64,000 bases of DNA from Prevotella sp. (lineage in GTDB: Bacteria > Bacteroidota > Bacteroidia > Bacteroidales > Bacteroidaceae), in the NCBI GenBank assembly GCA_015060535.1, contig SUYH01000008.1, positions 112,962-176,961 on the forward strand, read 5' to 3'. Shown piece by piece: positions 51,580-60,364 of this stretch. The stretch's first letter is position 1. Each line of letters starts with the position of its first letter. Made by a program: the position numbers and the translations under genes. The notes beneath the pieces were generated by a model, which was not told the origin of the DNA, ran no database searches, and worked only from the letters and a program-made list of their open reading frames with translations.

Positions 51580-52596
51580 GCGCTCCAATTCGTTAATCTC
51601 TTCCTCTGTCGTCGCCCAACTCGTGACGAAGCGGCAGATGGTGCAGTGCTTGTCGGTTTGTCCGAAGTGGGTAAACTGCACGTGTTGTGACAGCCGCTCA
51701 ACCTCCGTATCGGGCAAAACGATGAACTGCTGGTTGGTGGGGGAATCGACATAGAAAGGAAAGCCCTTCCGCTGGAAAATCTGCTTCATGCGCATAGCCA
51801 TCTTGATGGCGTGTTCGGAGAGCTTGAAGTAGAGATCGTCGGTGAACAGCGCCTCAAACTGCAGTCCGATGAGTGCTCCCTTGGCAATGACGGCTCCGTG
51901 TTGCTTCTGGATGGAGAAGAAGTGCTTGTGGGCCTGGCGGTTGGTGAAGACCACAGCCTCGCCACACAATGCTCCAATCTTGGTGCCACCGATGTAGAAC
52001 ACGTCGCAGTGGCGAGCCAGATAGGGCAGGGTGATGTCGCTACCCTCGGCCATCAGTCCATAGCCCAGACGAGCTCCGTCGATATAGAGGGGGATGCCGT
52101 AGCGCTGGCATACTTTATAGATATCGTCCAACTCGCGGGCACTGTAGAGCGTACCCAGTTCGGTGGGGAACGTGATGTATACCAGTCCGGGGTGTACGGC
52201 ATGGTCGCGGTTGCCGTCGTGGTAGAAGTCGTCCAGATACTTGGCCAGCGTCTTGGCTTCCATCTTGCCATCCTTATCTGCAATGGTGATGATTTTATGC
52301 TCGGTAAACTCGACAGCACCGGCCTCGTGGACATTGATATGGCCAGAGCCTACGCAGATGACGCCCTCATACTGATAGAGCATTGAGTCAATGGTCGTCG
52401 CGTTGGTCTGTGTGCCTCCCGTCAGGAAGAAAATCTGGGCGTCGGGCATTCCGCAAGCCTCGCGGATACGCTGTTTGGCACGCTCCGAGAACTCATCGAA
52501 ACCGTAGGGCGTGGGATGAGCGCCATTGTGCTTGACCAGATTCTCCAGAACCTTCGGATGTGCACCGTTGTTATAGTCGCAATCGAATGATATCAT
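51571..52596 (-). CDS. Low-specificity threonine aldolase family (PLP-dependent)
   Basis: A 341-residue fold-type I PLP enzyme. FDCDYNNGAHPKVLENL at the start, FLTGGTQTNA, and FYIGGTKIGALCGEAVVF with the PLP lysine fit threonine aldolase or the related beta-eliminating lyases. It would split L-threonine to glycine and acetaldehyde. The ATG at 52596 overlaps the argF' stop (ATGA), so it is the last gene of the proline/arginine transcript; the link to arginine is unexplained. Confidence 0.83.
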   Translation of the reverse strand: MISFDCDYNNGAHPKVLENLVKHNGAHPTPYGFDEFSERAKQRIREACGMPDAQIFFLTGGTQTNATTIDSMLYQYEGVICVGSGHINVHEAGAVEFTEHKIITIADKDGKMEAKTLAKYLDDFYHDGNRDHAVHPGLVYITFPTELGTLYSARELDDIYKVCQRYGIPLYIDGARLGYGLMAEGSDITLPYLARHCDVFYIGGTKIGALCGEAVVFTNRQAHKHFFSIQKQHGAVIAKGALIGLQFEALFTDDLYFKLSEHAIKMAMRMKQIFQRKGFPFYVDSPTNQQFIVLPDTEVERLSQHVQFTHFGQTDKHCTICRFVTSWATTEEEINELERLL

Positions 52597-53555
52597 AGTG
52601 CTTCGAGCATTCGTTTGATGACAACGGAACAAGAAATCTCGCGGTTGGCGGCTTCAGGGATGACGATGGAGTTCTTCGACTCAATGACGTCGTCGGTAAC
52701 AATCAGACCACGACGAACGGGCAGACAGTGCATGAACTTACCATTGTTGGTCCACGACATGTGCTCGGTATCTACCGTCCACGACATATCCTTCGACGTA
52801 ATCTTACCATAGTCCTGAGGATTGGTGACACCGGGGTTAGACCAGTTCTTGGCGTAGATGAAGTCGGCACCCTCGAAGGCTTTCTTCTGGTCGTACTCCA
52901 CGCGGGCACTACCCACAAACTTCGGATCGAGCTCGTAGCCCTCGGGGTGGGTGATGACGAAGTCGACGTCGGCAGCGTTCATCCACTGGGCAAACGAGTT
53001 AGGCACAGCCTGAGGCAGTGCGCGGCAGTGGGGAGCCCACGTCAGCACAACCTTCGGACGCTTTACCGTCTTATATTCCTCGATGGTAATCAGGTCGGCA
53101 AAGGCCTGCAGGGGGTGTACGGTAGCCGTCTCCATAGCGAAGACCGGTTTGCCGCTATACTTGATAAACTGGTTCAGCACCGTCTCGGCATAGTCGTATT
53201 CGCGGTCGGTCAGTCCGGCGAACGAGCGCACGCCAATCATGTCGCAGTAGCAGCCCATGACAGGAATGGCCTCCAGCAGGTGTTCCGACTTGTCGCCATC
53301 CATGATGACACCACGCTCAGTCTCCAGCTTCCAGGCACCGGCATTGACGTCGAGCACAATGACATTCATGCCCAGGTTCATGGCTGCCTTCTGTGTAGAC
53401 AGACGGGTGCGCAGCGAGTTATTGAAGAAGATCATCATCAGGGTCTTGTTCTTGCCCAGATGCTGATACTTGAAACGGTCGTTCTTAATCTCCATTGCTT
53501 CGGCCATTGCTTTCTCCAGCGGGCCGATATCTTCTACGTTTATAAAAGTCTTCAT
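52593..53555 (-). CDS. argF': N-succinylornithine carbamoyltransferase-type ArgF'
   Basis: A 320-residue transcarbamylase. NNSLRTRLSTQKAAMNLGM holds the carbamoyl-phosphate site, and WKLETERGVIMDGDKSEHLLEA, TWAPHCRALPQAVPNSFAQWM and MHCLPVRRG match the Bacteroides fragilis succinylornithine enzyme almost throughout. Residue 90, remembered as Pro in that enzyme and Glu in Xanthomonas N-acetylornithine transcarbamylase, is Ser here. It carbamoylates an N-acylornithine in arginine synthesis. The start at 53555 is preferred to the in-frame 53627 by homology. Start and stop are both close to neighbours in the operon. Confidence 0.88.
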   Translation of the reverse strand: MKTFINVEDIGPLEKAMAEAMEIKNDRFKYQHLGKNKTLMMIFFNNSLRTRLSTQKAAMNLGMNVIVLDVNAGAWKLETERGVIMDGDKSEHLLEAIPVMGCYCDMIGVRSFAGLTDREYDYAETVLNQFIKYSGKPVFAMETATVHPLQAFADLITIEEYKTVKRPKVVLTWAPHCRALPQAVPNSFAQWMNAADVDFVITHPEGYELDPKFVGSARVEYDQKKAFEGADFIYAKNWSNPGVTNPQDYGKITSKDMSWTVDTEHMSWTNNGKFMHCLPVRRGLIVTDDVIESKNSIVIPEAANREISCSVVIKRMLEAL

Positions 53556-53598
53556 TTTTTTCGATTTTTCGATGTTTCGATATAACGTTATTCCGTTG

Positions 53599-54846
53599 TT
53601 AGGGGCGAGTCTGTCCTTCGCCCTCAATAATCCACTTGTAAGTGCAGATCTCCTCCAGCGCCATAGGACCGCGAGGACCCAGCTTCTGGGTGGAGATACC
53701 TATCTCGGCACCTAGTCCGAACTGTGCTCCGTCGGTAAACGAGGTCGGCGCATTCCAATAGACGCAGGCCGCATCTACGTGTTGCTGGAACAGACGTGCC
53801 GTAGCTTCATTCTGGGTGATGATACACTCGCTATGTCCGCTACCGAACTGGTCGATATGTGCCAATGCTCCCTCGACGGAGCTGACGGTGCGGATGGCCA
53901 TCTTGTAGTCCATGAACTCCGTGCCGTAGCTCTCGCCAATGGCCGGGCGCAACAAGATGTCGGGATATACCCCTTCCAACAGCTGGTAGGCAGGAGCATC
54001 AGCGTAAAGCAGCACCTTGTGGTCGACGAGCGGCTTCACCAGTTCGTAGAGGTCGCCCAGCCGCTGTTCGTGGATGATGAGACAGTCCAGGGCGTTGCAC
54101 ACCGAGGGACGGCGCGTCTTGGCATTGTTGACGATAGCCTTTCCCATCTCCAGGTCGCCCTCCACGTCGAAGTAGGTGTTCACCACGCCAGCTCCCGTTT
54201 CAATGACCGGAATGCGGGCGGTGTCGCGTACGAAGTCTATCAGTCGGCGTCCGCCACGTGGGATGCACAGGTCGATATATCCTACGGCATTCAGCATCTC
54301 ACCGGTAGCCTCGTGGGTGGCCGGCAGCAGTGTCACCACGTCAGGATTGACACCCTTCTGCTCCAGCACCTCATGGATCAGCTTCACGGCAGCCCGGTTG
54401 GAGAAGTCGGCATCCGACCCGCCTTTCAGCACACAGGCATTGCCACTCTTAAAGCAGAGCGAGAAGACGTCGAACGTCACGTTAGGACGAGCCTCGTAGA
54501 TCATACCTATCACACCGAAGGGCACGCTGACACGGTGCAGACGCAGACCGTTGGGTAGCGTCTTCTCCTTCGTCACATGTCCTAGTGGCGAGGGCAGCTT
54601 GGCTACGTTGCGCATATCAGCGGCAATGTCCTGCAGACGCTTCTCGGTGAGTTGCAGCCGGTCGTAGAGCGGATTCCGCTGGTCCATCTTCGCCAAGTCC
54701 ATGGCATTGGCGGTGAGGATGTCCTGCTGGTGCGCTATGATAGTGTCGGCTACAGCCTGCAATATGTTATTGCGTTGTTCGTCAGTGAGAAAGGCCAAGG
54801 TCTTGCTGGCCCGCTTGACACATTCAAATGTTTCAATGAGTTCCAT
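53599..54846 (-). CDS. proA: Gamma-glutamyl phosphate reductase
   Basis: A 415-residue NADPH-dependent reductase of the aldehyde dehydrogenase superfamily. [31 protein letters not shown] and [12 protein letters not shown] with its catalytic cysteine ([10 protein letters not shown]) are diagnostic. It converts glutamyl-5-phosphate to glutamate semialdehyde, the second step of proline synthesis. It overlaps proB by 14 bases. Confidence 0.96.
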   Translation of the reverse strand: MELIETFECVKRASKTLAFLTDEQRNNILQAVADTIIAHQQDILTANAMDLAKMDQRNPLYDRLQLTEKRLQDIAADMRNVAKLPSPLGHVTKEKTLPNGLRLHRVSVPFGVIGMIYEARPNVTFDVFSLCFKSGNACVLKGGSDADFSNRAAVKLIHEVLEQKGVNPDVVTLLPATHEATGEMLNAVGYIDLCIPRGGRRLIDFVRDTARIPVIETGAGVVNTYFDVEGDLEMGKAIVNNAKTRRPSVCNALDCLIIHEQRLGDLYELVKPLVDHKVLLYADAPAYQLLEGVYPDILLRPAIGESYGTEFMDYKMAIRTVSSVEGALAHIDQFGSGHSECIITQNEATARLFQQHVDAACVYWNAPTSFTDGAQFGLGAEIGISTQKLGPRGPMALEEICTYKWIIEGEGQTRP

Positions 54847-55612
54847 GGGGAATGAATTCTGTATGGGGTACGTTCTGTTTGTTTTCTACCAGGTCGACGA
54901 GAATGTTGTCTCGCTCGCCATTGGCAATGATGACGCGGATGCCAGCCTGTTGTATCTTCGAGGCGGTGGTGTACTTCGAGTGCATACCACCACGACCGAA
55001 GGCGCTCTTCTCGGGCTGGATATATTCGGAGAGGTCGCGACCGGGAGCCACCTCGCGGATGAGTTGTGCCTCGGGGTCGTCAGGGTGACGGTCGAAGATG
55101 CCGTCGATGTTCGATAGCAGGATCAGCGTCTCTGCCTCCATCATCTGGGCGATGAGGCCTGACAGCTCGTCGTTATCCGTAAACATCAGCTCGGTGACGC
55201 TCACGGTGTCGTTCTCATTGACGATGGGCAGCACGTCGTTTTCCAACATCACCAGCATACAGGCACGCTGGTTGCGATACTGTTCGCCAGGTTCGAAGTT
55301 CTCCTTCATCGTCAGCACCTGTCCGACGTGAATGCCGAACTCGCGGAAGAGGTCGTAGTACAGTCCGACGAGCTTCACCTGACCGACGGCCGAGAACAGC
55401 TGGCGCTGCTCTACCGAGTCGAGGTCGTGGCTGACCTTCAGCTCACCACGTCCGGAGGCCATAGCACCCGACGAGACGAGTATCACCTCGTAGTTCTGCT
55501 TGCGCAGCCACGCTATCTGGTCGACCAGCGCCGACATCCGCGTGACGTCGAGTTTGCCGTCCTTGCGCGTCAGCACGTTGGAGCCAACCTTTACAACGAT
55601 TCTGTGTTTCAT
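54833..55612 (-). CDS. proB: Glutamate 5-kinase, short form without PUA domain
   Basis: A 259-residue amino-acid kinase: [51 protein letters not shown] and [21 protein letters not shown] give the ATP and glutamate sites. E. coli ProB has about 367 residues with a C-terminal PUA domain; that domain is absent here, as in other short forms. It phosphorylates glutamate, the committed and normally proline-inhibited step. ATGA overlap with the acyl-CoA synthetase gene upstream. Confidence 0.95.
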   Translation of the reverse strand: MKHRIVVKVGSNVLTRKDGKLDVTRMSALVDQIAWLRKQNYEVILVSSGAMASGRGELKVSHDLDSVEQRQLFSAVGQVKLVGLYYDLFREFGIHVGQVLTMKENFEPGEQYRNQRACMLVMLENDVLPIVNENDTVSVTELMFTDNDELSGLIAQMMEAETLILLSNIDGIFDRHPDDPEAQLIREVAPGRDLSEYIQPEKSAFGRGGMHSKYTTASKIQQAGIRVIIANGERDNILVDLVENKQNVPHTEFIPHGTH

Positions 55613-57258
55613 TTGGCGTCTTTTTGTCTGATTTCTACACGACGTATCTTGCCTGAGATGGTTTTCGGCAGCTCGTCGACAAACTCGACAATGCGCGGAT
55701 ACTTATAGGGAGCCGTCTCTTTCTTGACGTGTTGCTGCAACTCCTTGACCAACTCTTCGCCGGCCTTGTCCTTCCACTCCTTGCCCAGTACGACGGTGGC
55801 CTTGACCACCATGCCTCGGATATCGTCGGGTACACCCGTGATGGCACACTCCACAACGGCAGGGTGGGTCATCAGCGCCGACTCGACCTCGAACGGACCA
55901 ATGCGGTAGCCTGACGACTTGATGACGTCGTCGATACGGCCCTCAAACCAGTAGTAGCCGTCTTCGTCGCGCCACGCCATATCACCGGTGTGATAGATGC
56001 CGTCGTGCCAGGCGTCGCGTGTCAGCTCCTCGTCGCGATAGTAGTGCTTGAAGAGTCCGATAGGCTTCCTGTCGCCAACGCGGACCACGATCTCACCCTT
56101 CTCACCGTCTTCGCAGGGGGTGCCGTCAGAACGCAACAAGTCGATATCGTATTGTGCGTTGGGCATACCCATCGAACCGGGCTTGGGCTCCATCCAGGGG
56201 AAGGTGCCCAGCGTCATGGTGGTCTCGGTCTGTCCGAAGCCTTCCATCATGCGGATGCCCGTCTTCTCGTAGAACTTGTCGAAGACGGCGGGGTTCAGGG
56301 CCTCGCCTGCCGTACAACAGTATTCCAGCGATGAGAGGTCGTATTTCGACAGGTCCTCACGAATCATGAAGCGGTAGATGGTGGGGGGAGCACAGAAGCT
56401 CGTCACCTTGTATTTCTCAATCTGGCGCAACAGCGTGTCGGCATTGAACTTCTCGTGGTCGAACACGAAGACGGTAGCTCCGGCAAACCACTGGCCGTAG
56501 AACTTACCCCAGACGGCCTTTCCCCAACCGGTGTCAGCCACCGTCAGGTGCAGCGACCCTTCGTGTAGGTTATGCCAGAAGACACCCGTCGTCAGATGGC
56601 CCATGGCGTAGAGATAGTCGTGAGCCACCATCTTTGGCTCGCCACTGGTACCCGAGGTGAAGTACATCAGCATGGTGTCGTCGTTGGTGTTGACGAAGGC
56701 GGGCTTGACGAATTTCGGGGCTTGTTGCCACTCCTTCGTCCAGTTGTGGAATCCCTCCTCCTCGCCCAGCGTGATATATTGCTTGACGGTAGGACTGTCG
56801 GGCATGGCCAGCTTGACTTGGCTGATGATGTAATCGTCCTTGGCACAGATGATAGCCTTCACCGAGGCTCGTGTGTTGCGGTATACGATATCGTGCTTGG
56901 TCAGCATGTGGGTAGCGGGAATGACGATAGCCCCCAACTTATGCAGAGCCAACATGATAACCCACCATTCGTAATGACGCTTCAGGATGAGCATCACGGG
57001 GTCGTTCTTGCCAATGCCCAGCGATTGCAGGTAGCTGGCAGCCTGGTCGGACTGCTCTTTCAGCTGCGCAAAGGTAGTGCGTATCTCGGCGCCCTCGTCG
57101 TTGGTCCATAGGATGGCTAGTCCGTCGGGCTTTTCCTGTGCCCACACATCCATCACGTCGTAGGCAAAGTTGAAGTTCTCGGGGATGATAAACTCCAGGT
57201 TCTTATTATAGTCTTCTACAGACGTGAAATGTGTCTGCTTTAAAAATCTCTCAATCAT
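55609..57258 (-). CDS. Acyl-CoA synthetase, AMP-binding family
   Basis: A 549-residue ANL-superfamily enzyme. LMYFTSGTSGEPKMVAHDYLY is the phosphate loop, EGFGQTETTMTLG and YHTGDMAWRDEDGYYWFEGRIDDVIKSSGYRIGPFEVE are the adenylation and hinge motifs, and KTISGKIRRVEIR holds the catalytic Lys. It resembles medium-chain acyl-CoA or acetyl-CoA-type synthetases. The gene overlaps proB by ATGA and follows the XRE-cupin gene, so it is transcribed with proline genes although its product has no clear link to them. Confidence 0.88.
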   Translation of the reverse strand: MIERFLKQTHFTSVEDYNKNLEFIIPENFNFAYDVMDVWAQEKPDGLAILWTNDEGAEIRTTFAQLKEQSDQAASYLQSLGIGKNDPVMLILKRHYEWWVIMLALHKLGAIVIPATHMLTKHDIVYRNTRASVKAIICAKDDYIISQVKLAMPDSPTVKQYITLGEEEGFHNWTKEWQQAPKFVKPAFVNTNDDTMLMYFTSGTSGEPKMVAHDYLYAMGHLTTGVFWHNLHEGSLHLTVADTGWGKAVWGKFYGQWFAGATVFVFDHEKFNADTLLRQIEKYKVTSFCAPPTIYRFMIREDLSKYDLSSLEYCCTAGEALNPAVFDKFYEKTGIRMMEGFGQTETTMTLGTFPWMEPKPGSMGMPNAQYDIDLLRSDGTPCEDGEKGEIVVRVGDRKPIGLFKHYYRDEELTRDAWHDGIYHTGDMAWRDEDGYYWFEGRIDDVIKSSGYRIGPFEVESALMTHPAVVECAITGVPDDIRGMVVKATVVLGKEWKDKAGEELVKELQQHVKKETAPYKYPRIVEFVDELPKTISGKIRRVEIRQKDAK

Positions 57259-57278
57259 GTTCTTTTCTTTTTTGCAGG

Positions 57279-57334
57279 GACTACAGGACTGACACGACCT
57301 TCTATCCGATTAATAGTCCTTAAGTCCTGTAGTC
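57279..57334. repeat. 12-bp inverted repeat between the XRE-cupin and acyl-CoA synthetase genes
   Basis: GACTACAGGACT (57279-57290) and AGTCCTGTAGTC (57323-57334) are exact inverted copies with a 32-base loop, and AGTCCT occurs once more at 57315-57320. A stem here could slow transcription between the two genes or protect one message end. There is no T run. Confidence 0.6.
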
Positions 57335-57345
57335 TTTGCTAAATC

Positions 57346-57906
57346 CTATTCTACGGTAAATGCGAGGAATTTCACTGCCTTGTCGCCAACGGCCAGCATA
57401 CCGTGGGGCTTGGTAGAGTCGAAATAGATGCTGTCGCCCTCTTCCAGCACGATGGTCTTGCCTCCGAGGTACAGCTCCATCTTACCCTCCAGCACCAGGT
57501 TGAACTCCTGACCGGCATGGGTGTTCTTGTATATCGTGTGTACCCCGGGCTTGGGTTCTACGGTGACGATGAACACGTCGGCTTTGTGGTTCACGAAACC
57601 ACCCACCAGCGACTGGTATTTGTAGGCCTTCGTACGTTCAATCGACATGCCCTGTCCCTTGCGTGTCACATAATATGACTTCATGTGGGGTGCCTCGGCA
57701 AAGATCAGCTCCTCTGTCGATACACCATACTTGTGGGCTATCTTCATCAGGTTCGAGATGGTGATGTCCAGCTCGCCATTTTCTATCTTCTCATACTTAT
57801 CGGTGCTGACGCCTATCGTTTCGGCCATCTCACTCACGGGAATGTCCAGCACGTCGCGCAGTCCACGCAAGCGCTCACCTATCTGTTTCAGTTGTTCGTC
57901 TACCAT
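57346..57906 (-). CDS. XRE-family regulator with C-terminal cupin domain
   Basis: A 186-residue protein: a helix-turn-helix of the XRE type (about 7-65, LRDVLDIPVSEMAETIGVSTDKYEKIENGE) and a cupin sensor domain (about 110-185, PGVHTIYKNTHAGQEFNLVLEGKMELYLGG, then EEGDSIYFDSTKPHG). This layout often controls amino-acid, polyamine or acyl-CoA genes in response to a small molecule. Its position between proC and the acyl-CoA synthetase suggests that it controls this operon. A degenerate array of ATTTACA-type heptamers lies directly before its start. Confidence 0.88.
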   Translation of the reverse strand: MVDEQLKQIGERLRGLRDVLDIPVSEMAETIGVSTDKYEKIENGELDITISNLMKIAHKYGVSTEELIFAEAPHMKSYYVTRKGQGMSIERTKAYKYQSLVGGFVNHKADVFIVTVEPKPGVHTIYKNTHAGQEFNLVLEGKMELYLGGKTIVLEEGDSIYFDSTKPHGMLAVGDKAVKFLAFTVE

Positions 57907-57942
57907 ATTTACAATTTGACAATTTACGATTTACAATTTATT
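57907..57942. repeat. Degenerate ATTTACA heptamer array before the XRE-cupin gene
   Basis: Units ATTTACA, ATTTGACA, ATTTACG, ATTTACA and ATTTATT follow one another directly upstream of the start codon. A similar run (ATTTACA, ATTTTACG, ATTTACT) precedes greA at 13552-13575. Confidence 0.6.
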
Positions 57943-58726
57943 TTGCACCAGCCTTTAAACCTCTGATAACACTCGACGTAAATCCAGCGTGCTCCATCTC
58001 GTTCAGACCCTTGATGGTCACACCACCCGGTGTCGTCACCAGGTCGATGGCTGCCTCGGGGTGCAGTCCCGTGGCCTGTAGCAGCTCTACCGCACCCTTC
58101 ATGGTCTGCAGCACGATCTGCTTCGCGTCGTCAGCCTTGAAGCCCAACTCTACACCGCCCTCGCTAGCTGCTCGCACATAGCGCATGGCATAGGCAATGC
58201 CACATGAGGCCAGCGTCGTACCGGCTCCCAGCAGTCGCTCCTCGGTGATGATGGTCTGACCCATCGTGTCGAGCAGCGCCTTCACCTGTGCGGTCTGTTC
58301 TTGCGCTGCATGGACGGGCACCAGGAACGTCATCGAGGCCAGCTGGGCAATAGCGATATTCGGAATACACAGCCACGTGGGAATCGTCTTGCCGTCGCCC
58401 TTGTCGAGCCATGCCGTCAGCTGCTCACTCTTAATACCTGCGGCTACCACCACGAGCATCTGCTTGTCGTAGTCCAACACTTCCTTGATCTGACGCAGCA
58501 CTTGTTCTACCAGCCAGGGCTTGACCACTACGAATACCAGCTCGCCACCCATGACAGCCATACGGTTGTCCGTCGTGATGTTGCTGACGTGCTCGGTAAA
58601 GCGTTCTAACGCCCTGCGCGACGCATCGGCTACGCAGATATCCTCATTCTCTACGGCCTGTCCTTTGACCAGACCTTCAACGATGGCGCCACCCATGGCA
58701 CCGGCTCCTATCACTGAAATTTTCAT
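57938..58726 (-). CDS. proC: Pyrroline-5-carboxylate reductase
   Basis: A 262-residue protein starting MKISVIGAGAMGGAIVEGL, the NADPH-binding Rossmann motif, with VVVKPWLVEQVL, SCGIAYAMRYV and DLVTTPGGVTIKGLNEME in the substrate domain. It makes proline from pyrroline-5-carboxylate. The ATG at 58726 overlaps the argD stop (ATGA), and the in-frame start at 58780 is inside argD, so the shorter form is used. Confidence 0.96.
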   Translation of the reverse strand: MKISVIGAGAMGGAIVEGLVKGQAVENEDICVADASRRALERFTEHVSNITTDNRMAVMGGELVFVVVKPWLVEQVLRQIKEVLDYDKQMLVVVAAGIKSEQLTAWLDKGDGKTIPTWLCIPNIAIAQLASMTFLVPVHAAQEQTAQVKALLDTMGQTIITEERLLGAGTTLASCGIAYAMRYVRAASEGGVELGFKADDAKQIVLQTMKGAVELLQATGLHPEAAIDLVTTPGGVTIKGLNEMEHAGFTSSVIRGLKAGAK

Positions 58727-59853
58727 AATACTCGCTTTAGTCGTTCTATAAAGTCGTCGGCTTCCTGCTTCGTCAGACACAGAGGTGGCAATAGGCGCAG
58801 GATGTTCGTGCCGGCACAGCCCGTGAAGCAGTGCTCCTGGCTAATCAGTGGCTTGCGCACGTCCTGGTGTGGACAGTCCAAGTCGATACCGATCATCAGA
58901 CCACGTCCGCGGACGTCCTTGATGTGTGGGCTGTCGATGGCCTTCAATTTTTCGATCAGGTATTCACCGACCTCATGGGCGTTCTCTACCAAGTGCTCCT
59001 CCTCGAAGACATCCAGCACGGCCAAGGCCGCAGCACAGGCCAGATGGTTACCGCCAAACGTGGTACCTAATTGACCATAGACGGGCTTGAAGTCGGGCGA
59101 TATCAGCACGGCACCCATGGGGAAACCGTTGGCTATGCCCTTGGCCACCGTGATGATGTCGGGCTTGATGCCCAGCCACTGGTGGGCGAAGAACTTACCG
59201 CTACGTCCGTAGCCACATTGTATCTCGTCGCATATCAGCGTGACGCCATAGCGCTTGCAGGCAAAAGCCAGGTCTTGGGCAAACTTAGGCGTGGCCATCT
59301 TGATGCCGCCTACGCCCTGGATACACTCCAGGATGACGGCAGCCACACCGCCTCGTGACATCTCGCGAACCCAAGGCTCGATATCGTTCAGGGGCAGGAA
59401 GCGCACGTGGTGGTTGTCGTTCACCGGGGCTACAATCTTCGGATTGTTGGTCACCTCGACAGCCAGACTGGTACGTCCGTGGAACGACTTCTCGCAGGCC
59501 AGGATACGTGTGGCCTGTGGATTCTTAAACGAAGCCAGCTTCAGGGCGTTCTCGTTAGCTTCAGCACCTGAGTTGATGAGGAACAGCTGGTAGTCGTCGT
59601 AGCCGCTGATCTTACCCAGTCGCTCTGCCAGCTCTACCTGTAGCTTGTTAATCACCGAGTTCGAATAGAACCCTATCTTCTGCAATTGCTCCGTCACCTT
59701 CTCGATATAGTGGGGGTGGGAGTGGCCTATTGAAATCACGGCATGGCCGCCATAGAGGTCCAGGTATTCCTGACCCTTTTCGTCCCATACCTTACAGCCT
59801 TGGCCCTTGACGATGTTCACGTCGAAGAGCGGATATACGTCGAATAGTTTCAT
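58723..59853 (-). CDS. argD: N-acylornithine aminotransferase
   Basis: A 376-residue fold-type I PLP aminotransferase: YLDLYGGHAVISIGHSHP, NSGAEANENALKLA, SFHGRTSLAVEVT, DEIQCGYGRSGKFFAHQ and DIITVAKGIANGFPMGA with the PLP Lys. It transaminates N-acylglutamate semialdehyde to N-acylornithine; with the succinylornithine-type ArgF' the acyl group is probably succinyl. The promoter at 59885-59915 makes it the first gene of the argD-proC-xre-acs-proB-proA-argF' unit. Confidence 0.94.
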   Translation of the reverse strand: MKLFDVYPLFDVNIVKGQGCKVWDEKGQEYLDLYGGHAVISIGHSHPHYIEKVTEQLQKIGFYSNSVINKLQVELAERLGKISGYDDYQLFLINSGAEANENALKLASFKNPQATRILACEKSFHGRTSLAVEVTNNPKIVAPVNDNHHVRFLPLNDIEPWVREMSRGGVAAVILECIQGVGGIKMATPKFAQDLAFACKRYGVTLICDEIQCGYGRSGKFFAHQWLGIKPDIITVAKGIANGFPMGAVLISPDFKPVYGQLGTTFGGNHLACAAALAVLDVFEEEHLVENAHEVGEYLIEKLKAIDSPHIKDVRGRGLMIGIDLDCPHQDVRKPLISQEHCFTGCAGTNILRLLPPLCLTKQEADDFIERLKRVL

Positions 59854-59884
59854 CGTTATGTGTTGTCTTTAATATAAATCGGTG

Positions 59885-59915
59885 CAAAGGTAGTGAAAAT
59901 CGAGCGAAATACAAA
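59885..59915 (-). promoter_or_regulatory. Promoter of the argD operon
   Basis: CAAAGGTA (59885-59892) and CAAA (59912-59915) give TTTG-N19-TACCTTTG on the minus strand, about 30 bases before the argD start. Confidence 0.75.
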
Positions 59916-60044
59916 GAAAAACTTTCTTTTTCTTTTTATTTTTATTGTCGAACTAACGTTCAATTGCTTTGATTTTGATTGTTGTATTTTCTTTGTTAAA
60001 ATATTTAGTTGTTATTTTAAAAGACGGATTATTCCACGCTCCCT

Positions 60045-60227
60045 GGTTTTAGCCTCCTAATTTTTGCGCCCTGGGCAGGCCGCAAATTTTCTCAGGCCTG
60101 AAAACAAATTTTTGTTGCCTACGGTGCTTCTCCGTTCATGTTCGTTGATGGTACAAATGTAAGAAACTTTCGTTGCGGTTTACGAATCTTTCGCCCAAGG
60201 ACTGTTACACTTGTTACAGTGTTACAG
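60045..60227. repeat. Dispersed intergenic repeat, copy 2 (about 180 bp)
   Basis: Second copy of the element at 17589-17772, same orientation. Like copy 1 it lies upstream of the promoter of a minus-strand operon (argD here) and ends at a GTTACA-type dyad, in this case the left arm of the 27-bp inverted repeat. The 500-base argC-argD gap contains only this, the palindromic region and the argD promoter. Confidence 0.7.
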
Positions 60228-60364
60228 TTCCCGAAAGCCTTCCCCATACTCCAAACATATATCTATATTTATATATATTATATATAATATATATAAATAT
60301 AGAGTATAATTCAACCTCTAGGAAGCGTGTTTTCTAACTGTAACACTGTAACAAGTGTAACAGT
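60201..60364. repeat. 27-bp perfect inverted repeat enclosing a 40-bp perfect palindrome
   Basis: Bases 60201-60227 and 60338-60364 are exact inverted copies (27 of 27). Each arm is built of GTTACA/TGTAAC units. Between them, 60263-60302 is a perfect 40-bp A+T palindrome (CTATATTTA...TAAATATAG). The right arm ends on the first base of the argC stop codon, so the argC transcript would end in, or run into, a very large stem. Confidence 0.9.

Noticed and set aside
60201..60364. Riboswitch or T-box in the argC-argD gap
   Set aside because: The structure is two nested perfect inverted repeats without conserved loop sequence, and the argD promoter lies downstream of it, so it is not in the argD leader.
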